Notes: generated by a model from the letters alone, not told the origin. 5,554 bases of DNA from an uncultured Saprospiraceae bacterium (GCA_937921525.1 CAKZUM010000477.1:1-5554); one strand, 5' to 3'. Positions 1 through 5,246 are shown, numbered from the stretch's first letter. Numbers and translations are program-made.

Positions 1-39
1 TGTCACATCTCCACAAGTTTCAAGTACCTCACAACCTGA
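1..39 (-). repeat. Six-cysteine bead D, start only
   Basis: Residues 1631-1643, S-G-C-E-V-L-E-T-C-G-D-V-T, match the first 13 residues of bead C exactly. The bead is cut by the window edge, so the array continues beyond it for at least this unit. Confidence 0.85.
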
Positions 40-119
40 TGGAGTTACTGGGTCTATTGGATCAACTGGGTCAATCGGATCAACTGGGTCAATCGGGTCA
101 ACTGGATCAATCGGATCAA
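1..119 (-). repeat. 119-bp perfect direct repeat, copy 2 (may continue past the window)
   Basis: Bases 1-119 are identical to 382-500. The repeat reaches the window edge, so its true length may be greater. It covers the start of bead D and the end of linker C-D. Confidence 0.95.
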
Positions 120-3100
120 TCGGATCAACTGGGTCAACTGGGTCAACTGGATTCGTTCCTCCATCACAATCTTCTCCAGTAACAGGAATATTGAATGTAC
201 AATTTCCTACTTTAACTATATACGTTTCCCCTACAGTTAAATCATCAAGAATTGTTGTGCCTTCACACGCTTTCCCCCACCATGCACATGTGTATATTTG
301 AGCCCAAGCAGCGTTGAATACCTGAACTACAGCTTGTCCATCAAGGTTCTCAATAATGATCGAAGTTCCTGATTGCTTAATTGTCACATCTCCACAAGTT
401 TCAAGTACCTCACAACCTGATGGAGTTACTGGGTCTATTGGATCAACTGGGTCAATCGGATCAACTGGGTCAATCGGGTCAACTGGATCAATCGGATCAA
501 CTGGATCAATCGGATCAACTGGATCAATCGGATCAACTGGGTCTGCTGGGTCTACTGGGTCTACTGGGTCTATTGGATCTACTGGGTCAGTTCCACCATT
601 ACAATCTTCTCCAGTAACAAGTATATTGAATGTACAATCCTTTACTTTAACTATATAGGTTTCTCCAACAGTTAAATCATCAATTGTCGTTGTTCCTTCA
701 CAGGCTGTTCCCCACCATGCGCAACTAAACACTGGTGACCATTTAGAATTGAATACTTGTATAATGTCTTGCCCACCAAGATTTTCAATAATAATTGAAG
801 TTCCTGATTGCTTAATTGTTGCAACACCACATGTTTCTAGAACTTCACATCCTGAGTCAATTGGGTCAACTGGATCGACTGGGTCAATTGGGTCAATTGG
901 GTCAATTGGATCAATTGGATCGACTGGATCGACTGGATCAACTGGGTCAACTGGGTCAATTGGGTCAACTGGGTCAATCGGATCGACTGGGTCAACTGGA
1001 TCGACTGGGTCAACTGGATCAATCGGGTCAATTGGATCTGTTCCACCATTGCAATCTTCACCTGAAATGAGAATGTTGAATGTACAATCCTTTACTTTAA
1101 CTATGTAAGTCTCCCCTACTGTTAGACCATCAATTACCGTAGTGCCTTCACAGGCTGTACCCCACCATGCACAACTAAATACTGGTGACCATTTAGAGTT
1201 AAATGCTTGTATAATATCTTGCCCATCAACGTTTTCAATGATAATTGAAGTTCCCGACTGCTTAATTGTTACCACACCACAAGTCTCAAGAACTTCGCAT
1301 CCTGAGTCAACTGGGTCAACTGGATCAACTGGGTCTATCGGATCAACTGGTTCTACACCTGCACAAGAACAACCACCTGCCCCAATAACATCATTTATTG
1401 TAGCATCATTACCGTCATCACAGCTATTGCCAGGAGTGCCTGGGAAAACTGGATTATTTGGATCACAATCTTCTGTATCACATACCCCATCATTATCAAT
1501 ATCCGAACATGGTACGAAACAGTCTGGCAAGGCAACTGGGTCAGATTCTCCCGTGAACCTTTCACAGCCAATGATTCTAACGCATCTTAAATAACAAGCC
1601 ATAGGACTGTCAACAACGGTTAATTGTAAATCATCACCATCATTATCTGAAACAAACATCCAATTACTCGTATTAGGAATCGAAGGATCGGCACCCGCAG
1701 CGAAGCCACCAGCCGCTACAAACGCATCGTAAGCAGCACCTACATTCGTATTTCCTGCACCTAATTCTCCTAGTCTTTCACAAGCACTATACTGTCCTTG
1801 AGACTTGATCCAAACTACTTCAAATTGAAGATCATCAGAAGCGGAAGGATTAGCTCCATTACCAATAATAATCGTTCCATTATCACAAGCACCTACTGAA
1901 ATACTACCACCATCAGCAGATGGTTCGTTGATGATTACTTGATCTACTGCCGTACAATTGTTACAGTCAGTAACCGTTACCGTATAAGTTCCAGGAGTAG
2001 TTACTTGTATAGATGGTGTTGTCGCTCCAGTTGACCATGCGTAAGTTACTTCACTATTAGTTGATGTAGTTGTCGTTGAAACAGAAGGCGTACAGGTAGC
2101 ACCAAATACTTGGATTTCGTCTAAGTCCCATGCAGAAACAGTAGAACTTACACCAGCTAGTTGGTAGCCAAGTAACTCGAATGTATAAGTTGCTTTTGTA
2201 GTGGATTGAAAATCTGTATTTCCAGAGAAATCAAAGCTTTCTTTTGTCCAAGAATCCGTTGTTTTTTTATCCGTTTCTCTAAAGATTTCCGTTCCATTTT
2301 TTAATACTCTAATACCATACTTTGTTGGGTAGTTATTGATACCAGTTCTAGACTCATAGTCCTTTTGCGACCAGATGTAGTGTGTCGGTGCCATTTCTCT
2401 GAACTCTAACTTGGTAATTCCATTTACTCCGCAAGAAGGATCAATAGTTATATCAAATTTTACTGCATTCGGGTGGTTGTCTTGGAAAGAATCAATGTTT
2501 GGCATAGCCACACAAACAGCATCTCCCTTTGCACCTGTAATTGCATCATCTGTACAAGAGTGTTTTACATCTGGAGCCGTGTATAAACCTACAGCGGATA
2601 CACCAGCACAGGTAAGTGCCGTTGTAGTTGCCCCTAATTCTGCATAATCGTATGCGGAATTATTACCACTAAAAGAGGCACATTCACTCATATTCCATTC
2701 TGCGATTACAGTCCCTCCTGATAAATCACAAGAACCTGCACCTTCTCCACAGTTAGCACCCAACATGATATTTACATCACCCTTTACCCATTTACCACTG
2801 CCACCTGTAATTATAAACCAACCAGAACCTCCAAAGCCTAATCCCGTAGAAGTAGCATTCGCACCATTCCCCATTTGGAAAGGTTGTCCTCTTCTTTCTA
2901 CTGTAAAAGTACCTTCTTGATTAGAAGTAAAAGTTCCCATTAAATCCGTATAGTATATCCATCCTGCATCACTATAAGTATCCTCACAAGAATGCGCTTT
3001 GTTGCCACCTGCTGGCACTACAGTCGTTTTTCCAGCATAAGTAAAATCAATGGAAATAGTTTCCCCTGACTCATCATTAGCTTCCAAATTAGTAGCTGTA

Positions 3101-4929
3101 TAATGGATAGTTCCATTGTCACACTCTTCAAATTTTACTGTTGATCTATCCGTAATCGCATAATTTCTGGTACCAGTTTCATCTGCAAGAAAGAATGCAT
3201 AAACATTACCATTATTACATTGCGTTGTATTAGCTACTTCTCTTGTACAACAAGTAGTCGTACAATCACTTGCACCCGTATGTATGGCTGTAATTGTTGC
3301 ACTTTGTCCTTCACAGATTACTTGATCTTTGCCTGCATCTACTGTTAAATCACAAGATGGCGCTATAATCTCCCCAGCACAAGCACAACCATCTGCACTT
3401 ATGATGTCACCTGTAGTTAATGGGTTTCCATCATTACAAGGAGCTCCTGGTGTACCTGGTAGAGTCGCATCATTTGGTACACAATCTTCTGTATCACAAA
3501 TACCATCTAAGTCCATATCATCACAAGCAGTTTCACAAGGATTCACTGCTACAGGATCTGTCTCTCCTACAAATCGCTCACATCCAATAATTCTTACACA
3601 ACGCAAGTAACAAGCTAACTGCCCGTCTTCAACTGTCAATTGTAAATCATCCCCATCTGTATCCGTCACAAACTGCCAGTTTGTAGTATTTGGAACAGCA
3701 GGACTAGCATTGCTTCCGAATCCACCTGCTGCAATGAAAGTATCATAGGCTGCTCCTACATTTGTATTCCCCGCACCTAGTTCTCCTAATTTCTCACAAG
3801 CACTAAATTGTCCTACAGAACGAATCCATACAATTTCAATATTGCTACCAATTGGTGCAACTGTATTTTCAATAATAACAGTTCCATTATTACATTCCCC
3901 AACAGTAATTTGTCCACCGTCTAACTCGTCTTCACAAGGAGATGCGCAATAGGTAGGGTTGACTGTCCAAGTCTGATCGCAATCAGCAGTCACGGTATAA
4001 TGCTCATCAAATTGTAGATCAGTCCAAACATTAGCTGTATCTACAACTCTCCACATATCTCCTTCTTGCGTATTTCCAACCCAAGATTCTCCACTAGTTA
4101 AAGCTTTCTCGAATACATCTCCTGTAGCCTTCCACAAATAAAGATTCACGGTACAAGTTCCTGAGTTTTCAATCGTAATTCTCTTAGTAGAATTTGACTT
4201 GACTGTTAAATCACCGTAATCCTTTGTGCATCTATTGGCGTCAATAATTGTCAAATTCTTATAAGTACCTGGTACTAAACCAGAAATATAATAATCTTGA
4301 TTATTATAGTAAGGACCATGCTGCTTTTTAGAGCCATTATAAGTATACTCAATATAATAAGGCATTTTGGTTCCTGCATCAATATATGGGTCGTGCAGTA
4401 TCTTCCCATCATTTGCACCACAAGTAGTCTCCGAAATCGCAGAAAAATGTTCTAAGCTCGCAGAACAAGTAATCGTACTACCACCACTACAATAAGTAGG
4501 GGTAATAGTCCACGTTTGTATGCTATTAGTTCCTACGGTATAATGTTTATCATACTGTAAGTTACTCCAGTCTTTATTGGTATTTACTGCTCTCCACATA
4601 TGGCCAGAGCTAGTATATACCGACCACGATTGCCCCGCATTAATCGTAGTGTAATAAATATCCCCTGTAGAAATCCAATAGTAAATTTCAACGGCACAAG
4701 AACCATTGTTCTGAATTTTCAATAGTTTACTGGTTGCCGAAGGTACTCCAATTTCTCCCGTTGATAACTCTGTAGATGGCTTCTCCAAAGAAAAACCACT
4801 AATAGCAAAAGTTAGCATTAATGCTAATGTTAAAACATTCTTAGTGTTACAGCAAGAATGTACAAACTCCCAAATTTGTTTGAAAGCGCGCGTTGTACAA
4901 CAATCCATACGATTGTAATTACAATTCAT
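1..4929 (-). CDS. Giant modular secreted surface protein / putative adhesin (C-terminus beyond the window)
   Basis: The reading frame from ATG at 4929 is open for 1,643 codons to base 1 with no stop, so the gene is 3'-truncated by the window. The nearest in-frame upstream stop is TAG at 4990-4992, and no ATG, GTG or TTG lies in frame between it and 4929. Order of parts: signal peptide region (1-47), VHL-beta-like (64-147), SprB-like (168-235), VHL-beta-like (243-328), duplicated module copy 1 (338-519), Ig/PKD-like (524-563), two unassigned beta-rich domains (564-943), SprB/Ig-like (944-1003), module copy 2 (1007-1191), then six-cysteine beads separated by Asp-Pro-Val/Ile linkers. The many cysteines, the absence of internal membrane segments and the beta-strand-like, Thr/Gly/Asn-rich composition indicate an extracellular protein. 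No catalytic motif was recognised. Adhesion or filament formation is inferred from architecture. Type IX secretion is plausible for Bacteroidota, but the sorting domain would be outside the window. No neighbouring gene is visible. Confidence 0.95.
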   Translation of the reverse strand, partial: MNCNYNRMDCCTTRAFKQIWEFVHSCCNTKNVLTLALMLTFAISGFSLEKPSTELSTGEIGVPSATSKLLKIQNNGSCAVEIYYWISTGDIYYTTINAGQSWSVYTSSGHMWRAVNTNKDWSNLQYDKHYTVGTNSIQTWTITPTYCSGGSTITCSASLEHFSAISETTCGANDGKILHDPYIDAGTKMPYYIEYTYNGSKKQHGPYYNNQDYYISGLVPGTYKNLTIIDANRCTKDYGDLTVKSNSTKRITIENSGTCTVNLYLWKATGDVFEKALTSGESWVGNTQEGDMWRVVDTANVWTDLQFDEHYTVTADCDQTWTVNPTYCASPCEDELDGGQITVGECNNGTVIIENTVAPIGSNIEIVWIRSVGQFSACEKLGELGAGNTNVGAAYDTFIAAGGFGSNASPAVPNTTNWQFVTDTDGDDLQLTVEDGQLACYLRCVRIIGCERFVGETDPVAVNPCETACDDMDLDGICDTEDCVPNDATLPGTPGAPCNDGNPLTTGDIISADGCACAGEIIAPSCDLTVDAGKDQVICEGQSATITAIHTGASDCTTTCCTREVANTTQCNNGNVYAFFLADETGTRNYAITDRSTVKFEECDNGTIHYTATNLEANDESGETISIDFTYAGKTTVVPAGGNKAHSCEDTYSDAGWIYYTDLMGTFTSNQEGTFTVERRGQPFQMGNGANATSTGLGFGGSGWFIITGGSGKWVKGDVNIMLGANCGEGAGSCDLSGGTVIAEWNMSECASFSGNNSAYDYAELGATTTALTCAGVSAVGLYTAPDVKHSCTDDAITGAKGDAVCVAMPNIDSFQDNHPNAVKFDITIDPSCGVNGITKLEFREMAPTHYIWSQKDYESRTGINNYPTKYGIRVLKNGTEIFRETDKKTTDSWTKESFDFSGNTDFQSTTKATYTFELLGYQLAGVSSTVSAWDLDEIQVFGATCTPSVSTTTTSTNSEVTYAWSTGATTPSIQVTTPGTYTVTVTDCNNCTAVDQVIINEPSADGGSISVGACDNGTIIIGNGANPSASDDLQFEVVWIKSQGQYSACERLGELGAGNTNVGAAYDAFVAAGGFAAGADPSIPNTSNWMFVSDNDGDDLQLTVVDSPMACYLRCVRIIGCERFTGESDPVALPDCFVPCSDIDNDGVCDTEDCDPNNPVFPGTPGNSCDDGNDATINDVIGAGGCSCAGVEPVDPIDPVDPVDPVDSGCEVLETCGVVTIKQSGTSIIIENVDGQDIIQAFNSKWSPVFSCAWWGTACEGTTVIDGLTVGETYIVKVKDCTFNILISGEDCNGGTDPIDPIDPVDPVDPVDPVDPIDPVDPIDPVDPVDPVDPVDPIDPIDPIDPIDPVDPVDPIDSGCEVLETCGVATIKQSGTSIIIENLGGQDIIQVFNSKWSPVFSCAWWGTACEGTTTIDDLTVGETYIVKVKDCTFNILVTGEDCNGGTDPVDPIDPVDPVDPADPVDPIDPVDPIDPVDPIDPVDPIDPVDPIDPVDPIDPVTPSGCEVLETCGDVTIKQSGTSIIIENLDGQAVVQVFNAAWAQIYTCAWWGKACEGTTILDDLTVGETYIVKVGNCTFNIPVTGEDCDGGTNPVDPVDPVDPIDPIDPVDPIDPVDPIDPVDPIDPVTPSGCEVLETCGDVT
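40..153 (-). repeat. Asp-Pro-Val/Ile linker C-D (38 residues)
   Basis: Residues 1593-1630: N-P-V, then eleven D-P-(V/I) units, then T-P. It is shorter than the preceding linkers (61, 56, 38). Its C-terminal part is identical in DNA to the end of linker B-C. Confidence 0.9.
154..420 (-). repeat. Six-cysteine bead C (89 residues)
   Basis: Residues 1504-1592 with cysteines at 1506, 1512, 1548, 1555, 1577 and 1588. It is the most diverged of the three complete beads: F-N-A-A-W-A-Q-I-Y-T-C-A-W-W-G-K-A-C replaces F-N-S-K-W-S-P-V-F-S-C-A-W-W-G-T-A-C, and G-N-C replaces K-D-C. The overall length and all six cysteines are unchanged. Confidence 0.88.
382..500 (-). repeat. 119-bp perfect direct repeat, copy 1
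   Basis: Bases 382-500 are identical to bases 1-119, an offset of 381 bp. The repeat covers the start of bead C and most of the adjoining Asp-Pro linker. The match breaks at 501 (C against T at 120). Identity includes synonymous positions, which points to recent duplication or gene conversion. Confidence 0.95.
421..588 (-). repeat. Asp-Pro-Val/Ile linker B-C (56 residues)
   Basis: Residues 1448-1503: eighteen D-P-x tripeptides and a closing T-P. After a mixed start that includes one D-P-A, it settles into strict V/I alternation (D-P-V-D-P-I), which is an 18-bp higher-order repeat in the DNA. The last part is shared base for base with the linker C-D end. Confidence 0.9.
589..855 (-). repeat. 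Six-cysteine bead B (89 residues)
   Basis: Residues 1359-1447, the same length as bead A, with cysteines at 1361, 1367, 1403, 1410, 1432 and 1443. It differs from bead A by few substitutions, for example L-G-G-Q-D-I-I-Q-V instead of V-D-G-Q-D-I-I-Q-A, and L-V-T-G-E-D-C instead of L-I-S-G-E-D-C. Many DNA differences are silent, so selection has kept the protein sequence. Confidence 0.88.
856..1038 (-). repeat. Asp-Pro-Val/Ile linker A-B (61 residues)
   Basis: Residues 1298-1358: twenty D-P-(V/I) tripeptides plus a final Asp, coded by 9-bp units (GAY CCR RTY). One negative charge and one proline every three residues imply an extended, stiff, acidic stalk. V and I are mixed irregularly here, unlike the next two linkers. 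The units mix GAT and GAC, CCA and CCG, and GTT, GTC and ATT, so the tract is not a simple identical DNA repeat. Confidence 0.9.
1039..1305 (-). repeat. Six-cysteine bead A (89 residues)
   Basis: Residues 1209-1297. It starts S-G-C-E-V-L-E-T-C-G and continues through V-T-I-K-Q-S-G-T-S-I-I-I-E-N, F-N-S-K-W-S-P-V-F-S-C-A-W-W-G-T-A-C and L-T-V-G-E-T-Y-I-V-K-V-K-D-C to G-E-D-C-N-G-G-T. Cysteines are at 1211, 1217, 1253, 1260, 1282 and 1293. The pattern of a beta strand, then 'F-x-x-x-W-x-x-V-F-x-C', then 'L-x-x-G-x-T-Y-x-V-x-V' resembles Cys-bracketed beta domains of large Saprospiraceae surface proteins, recalled from memory. All six cysteines recur in beads B and C, which suggests three disulfides. 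Confidence 0.85.
1306..1353 (-). repeat. Short Asp-Pro-Val/Ile linker before bead A
   Basis: Residues 1193-1208, E-P-V-D-P-I-D-P-V-D-P-V-D-P-V-D: about five tripeptides. It is the first and shortest member of the linker series and joins the duplicated module to the first six-cysteine bead. Confidence 0.85.
1357..1911 (-). repeat. Duplicated ~185-residue module, copy 2
   Basis: Residues 1007-1191, the second copy of residues 338-519. It shares the same order: G-S-I-S-V-G-A-C-D-N-G-T-I-I-I, the 27-residue core at 1049-1075 (24 of 27 identical), D-G-D-D-L-Q-L-T-V, A-C-Y-L-R-C-V-R-I-I-G-C-E-R-F, then D-N-D-G-V-C-D-T-E-D-C-D-P-N-N and P-G-T-P-G-N-S-C-D-D-G-N...G-C-S-C-A-G. The calcium-loop-like segment (1145-1156) has one more Asp than copy 1. 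It directly precedes the first Asp-Pro linker, so it caps the stalk. Insertions of a few residues separate the copies, pointing to an older duplication than that in the stalk. Confidence 0.8.
1921..2100 (-). other. SprB/Ig-like repeat domain
   Basis: Residues 944-1003. It has the hallmark core V-T-Y-A-W-S-T-G-A-T-T-P-S-I-Q-V-T-T (961-978) then P-G-T-Y-T-V-T-V-T-D-C-N-N-C-T-A. This is the classic ending of SprB-like and PKD-like Ig repeats in Bacteroidota surface proteins. It links the 735-943 domain to the second copy of the duplicated module and is probably a spacer. Confidence 0.7.
2101..2727 (-). other. Unassigned ~209-residue beta-sandwich-like domain
   Basis: Residues 735-943. Visible landmarks are I-A-E-W-N-M-S-E-C-A-S-F (742-753), K-H-S-C (789-792), A-V-C-V-A-M-P (804-810), K-F-D-I-T-I-D-P-S-C-G (824-834), L-E-F-R-E-M-A-P (841-848), Y-G-I-R-V-L-K-N-G-T-E-I-F (871-883) and W-D-L-D-E-I-Q-V-F-G at the end (934-943). 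The late W-x-L-D-x-I-x-V-x-G strand resembles the final strand of discoidin/CBM-like beta-sandwiches and C-terminal domains of secreted Bacteroidota proteins. The pattern is consistent with a ligand-binding or structural domain. Function is unknown and the boundaries are approximate. Confidence 0.45.
2749..3240 (-). other. Unassigned beta-rich domain ending in a GxGAN...GWF...GGxGxW motif
   Basis: Residues 564-727. It contains C-D-N-G-T-I-H-Y-T-A-T-N near 603-614, a Y-S-D-A-G-W-I-Y-Y-T-D-L segment near 652-663, and F-Q-M-G-N-G-A-N-A-T-S-T-G followed by G-S-G-W-F-I-I-T-G-G-S-G-K-W near 684-714. It closes with G-D-V-N-I-M-L-G-A-N-C. The alternating pattern and glycine turns suggest a jelly-roll-like beta-sandwich, possibly carbohydrate-binding. 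I recognise the style from secreted Bacteroidota proteins but cannot name the family. It lies between an Ig-like segment and another beta domain. Confidence 0.45.
3241..3360 (-). other. Ig/PKD-like segment
   Basis: Residues 524-563. It begins C-D-L-T-V-D-A-G-K-D-Q-V-I-C-E-G-Q-S-A-T, the usual opening of Ig/PKD-like repeats in Bacteroidota surface proteins ('AGxDQxICxGxSxxL'). It then runs into a cysteine cluster (D-C-T-T-T-C-C-T-R). It is shorter than a full Ig domain, so either only the first strands are present or the domain continues into the next region. It probably acts as a spacer. Confidence 0.5.
3373..3918 (-). repeat. Duplicated ~182-residue module, copy 1
   Basis: Residues 338-519, homologous to residues 1007-1191. 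The front part is beta-rich (G-Q-I-T-V-G-E-C-N-N-G-T-V-I-I). A conserved core at 377-403 matches copy 2 at 24 of 27 positions. It continues with D-G-D-D-L-Q-L-T-V and a Cys-rich A-C-Y-L-R-C-V-R-I-I-G-C-E-R-F. Residues 471-483 form an acidic loop, D-M-D-L-D-G-I-C-D-T-E-D-C, like thrombospondin type 3 / EF-loop calcium sites. The end is P-G-T-P-G-x-P-C-N-D-G-N...G-C-A-C-A-G. I recall this ending as common in large secreted Saprospiraceae proteins. Calcium binding is inferred from the Asp spacing. No enzymatic role was recognised. Confidence 0.8.
3946..4203 (-). other. VHL-beta-like domain, copy 2 (diverged pocket)
   Basis: Residues 243-328, clearly homologous to residues 64-147. Shared elements are I-x-N-S/N-G-x-C-x-V, W-x-x-T-G-D, G-x-S-W, M-W-R-x-V, W-(T/S)-(D/N)-L-Q-(F/Y)-D-x-H-Y-T-V and Q-T-W-T-(V/I)-x-P-T-Y-C. 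The two conserved tryptophans (W266, W293) remain. The position matching human Y98 is E274 (next to F273) and the one matching H115 is D291, so the putative ligand pocket is altered compared with copy 1. The likely explanation is duplication followed by divergence, with this copy structural or binding something else. Confidence 0.6.
4225..4428 (-). other. SprB-like / Ig-like repeat domain
   Basis: Residues 168-235. It starts T-T-C-G-A-N-D-G-K-I, carries Y-Y-I-E-Y-T-Y-N-G-S in the middle and ends G-L-V-P-G-T-Y-K-N-L-T-I-I-D-A-N-R-C-T. This follows the usual SprB-repeat layout (Cys-x-G-x-x-D-G at the front; Leu-x-x-G-x-Tyr...Asp-x-x-x-Cys at the back) found in gliding adhesins and other large surface proteins of Bacteroidota. 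It sits between the two VHL-like domains and probably acts as a structural spacer. The middle is more divergent than in typical members. Confidence 0.6.
4489..4740 (-). other. VHL-beta-like domain, copy 1
   Basis: Residues 64-147. The pattern I-x-N-N-G-S-C-x-V-x-I-Y-Y-W, then Y-x-T-I-x-A-G, then G-H-M-W-R matches the beta domain of von Hippel-Lindau protein (human IFCNRS...VW, YPTLPPG, GHLWLF). With the human sequence recalled from memory, the spacing from the glycine of YPTLPPG to the glycine of GHLW is ten residues in both (G99 to G109 here). The human hydroxyproline-pocket residues W88, Y98, S111, H115 and W117 fall on W85, Y93, T106, H110 and W112. The W-to-Y stretch is two residues shorter here. 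The domain ends with W-T-I-T-P-T-Y-C, repeated at the end of copy 2. Ligand binding is unproven and the fold assignment rests on motif matching by eye. Confidence 0.6.
4789..4929 (-). other. N-terminal extension plus signal peptide
   Basis: Residues 1-47. A ~31-residue n-region with paired cysteines (C3, C10-C11, C26-C27) and basic residues (R7, R14, K17, K30) precedes a hydrophobic core (residues 32-46, VLTLALMLTFAISGF). A signal peptidase I site after S47 (G-F-S before L-E-K) is plausible. The n-region is longer than usual. An internal ATG at codon 8 (4906-4908) could be the real start and would give a shorter n-region. The mature protein would begin near L48, followed by a Ser/Thr/Glu-rich spacer before the first domain. 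Confidence 0.75.
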
Positions 4930-4937
4930 AAGTTCAT
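4926..4937 (-). promoter_or_regulatory. Possible three-codon upstream ORF overlapping the start codon
   Basis: On the minus strand ATG AAC TTA TGA encodes Met-Asn-Leu-stop, and its TGA overlaps the ATG of the giant gene as ATGA. Such overlap could allow translational coupling in a leader lacking a Shine-Dalgarno sequence. It may equally be accidental. Confidence 0.2.
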
Positions 4938-5123
4938 AGATTTTGATAGTAAATAAATAAGGGGTGGAAAATAAAAGGGGAAAGGGGTACTAAATTAGGA
5001 GGTAGTAAGAGGGATAGGAGATTTTTTAGGGAGAGGATAGTTAGGTAACGATAAAAAATAACATCTGCATTAATGGCTGCCAAATAGAGTTAATTCTGAA
5101 TGGAAAATTGTGAATGGAGAATG

Positions 5124-5152
5124 TCTATAAAATGTTGACAATCAAGACTCAA
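5124..5152 (-). promoter_or_regulatory. Weak promoter candidate for the giant gene
   Basis: Reading the minus strand, TTGAGT (5152-5147) is followed after 17 bases by TATAGA (5129-5124). This fits a generic sigma70 layout and would give a leader of nearly 190 bases. Bacteroidota promoters normally use a different -7 element (TAnnTTTG). A partial match to that, TCTATTTG, occurs nearer the gene, around 5080-5087. In DNA this AT-rich either match may be chance. Confidence 0.2.
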
Positions 5153-5223
5153 TTTTCACTACACAAAAAATATTGGAGTAACACTAATGGGGAACTTATT
5201 TTTCACTCGCTACTAGGGGAAGA

Positions 5224-5246
5224 AATTGTTTGAATTAAAAACAATT
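5224..5246. repeat. AT-rich inverted repeat (8-bp stem, 7-base loop)
   Basis: AATTGTTT at 5224-5231 pairs perfectly with AAACAATT at 5239-5246. The stem is almost all A-T and no T-tract follows on either strand, so it is unlikely to be a terminator. A protein-binding site is possible but unsupported. Confidence 0.35.

Noticed and set aside
356..658. Plus-strand ORF with Gly every third residue (GST/GSI), collagen-like in look
   Set aside because: It is the antisense reading of the Asp-Pro-Val/Ile linker and bead edges. The 9-bp repeat lacks stops in most frames, and the minus-strand frame carries the conserved domains.
40..1038. CRISPR-like direct repeats
   Set aside because: The units are 9 and 18 bp, contiguous without unique spacers, and encode in-frame Asp-Pro tripeptides.
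837..1061. Minus-strand ORF rich in IQLTQ repeats
   Set aside because: Out-of-frame reading of the same 9-bp repeat inside the giant gene. The in-frame reading is continuous through it.
749..1108. Plus-strand ORF with GSTGSIG repeats
   Set aside because: Same antisense shadow over linker A-B. It starts and ends inside beads on the other strand and has no start signals.
1142..1594. Plus-strand 150-codon ORF
   Set aside because: Lies entirely antisense to bead A and module copy 2 and shows no recognisable domain. A similar shadow appears over module copy 1 (3329-3610) because the two modules are homologous.
2411..2647. Plus-strand 78-codon ORF
   Set aside because: Antisense to the 735-943 domain, with no domain, no ribosome site and no conserved context.
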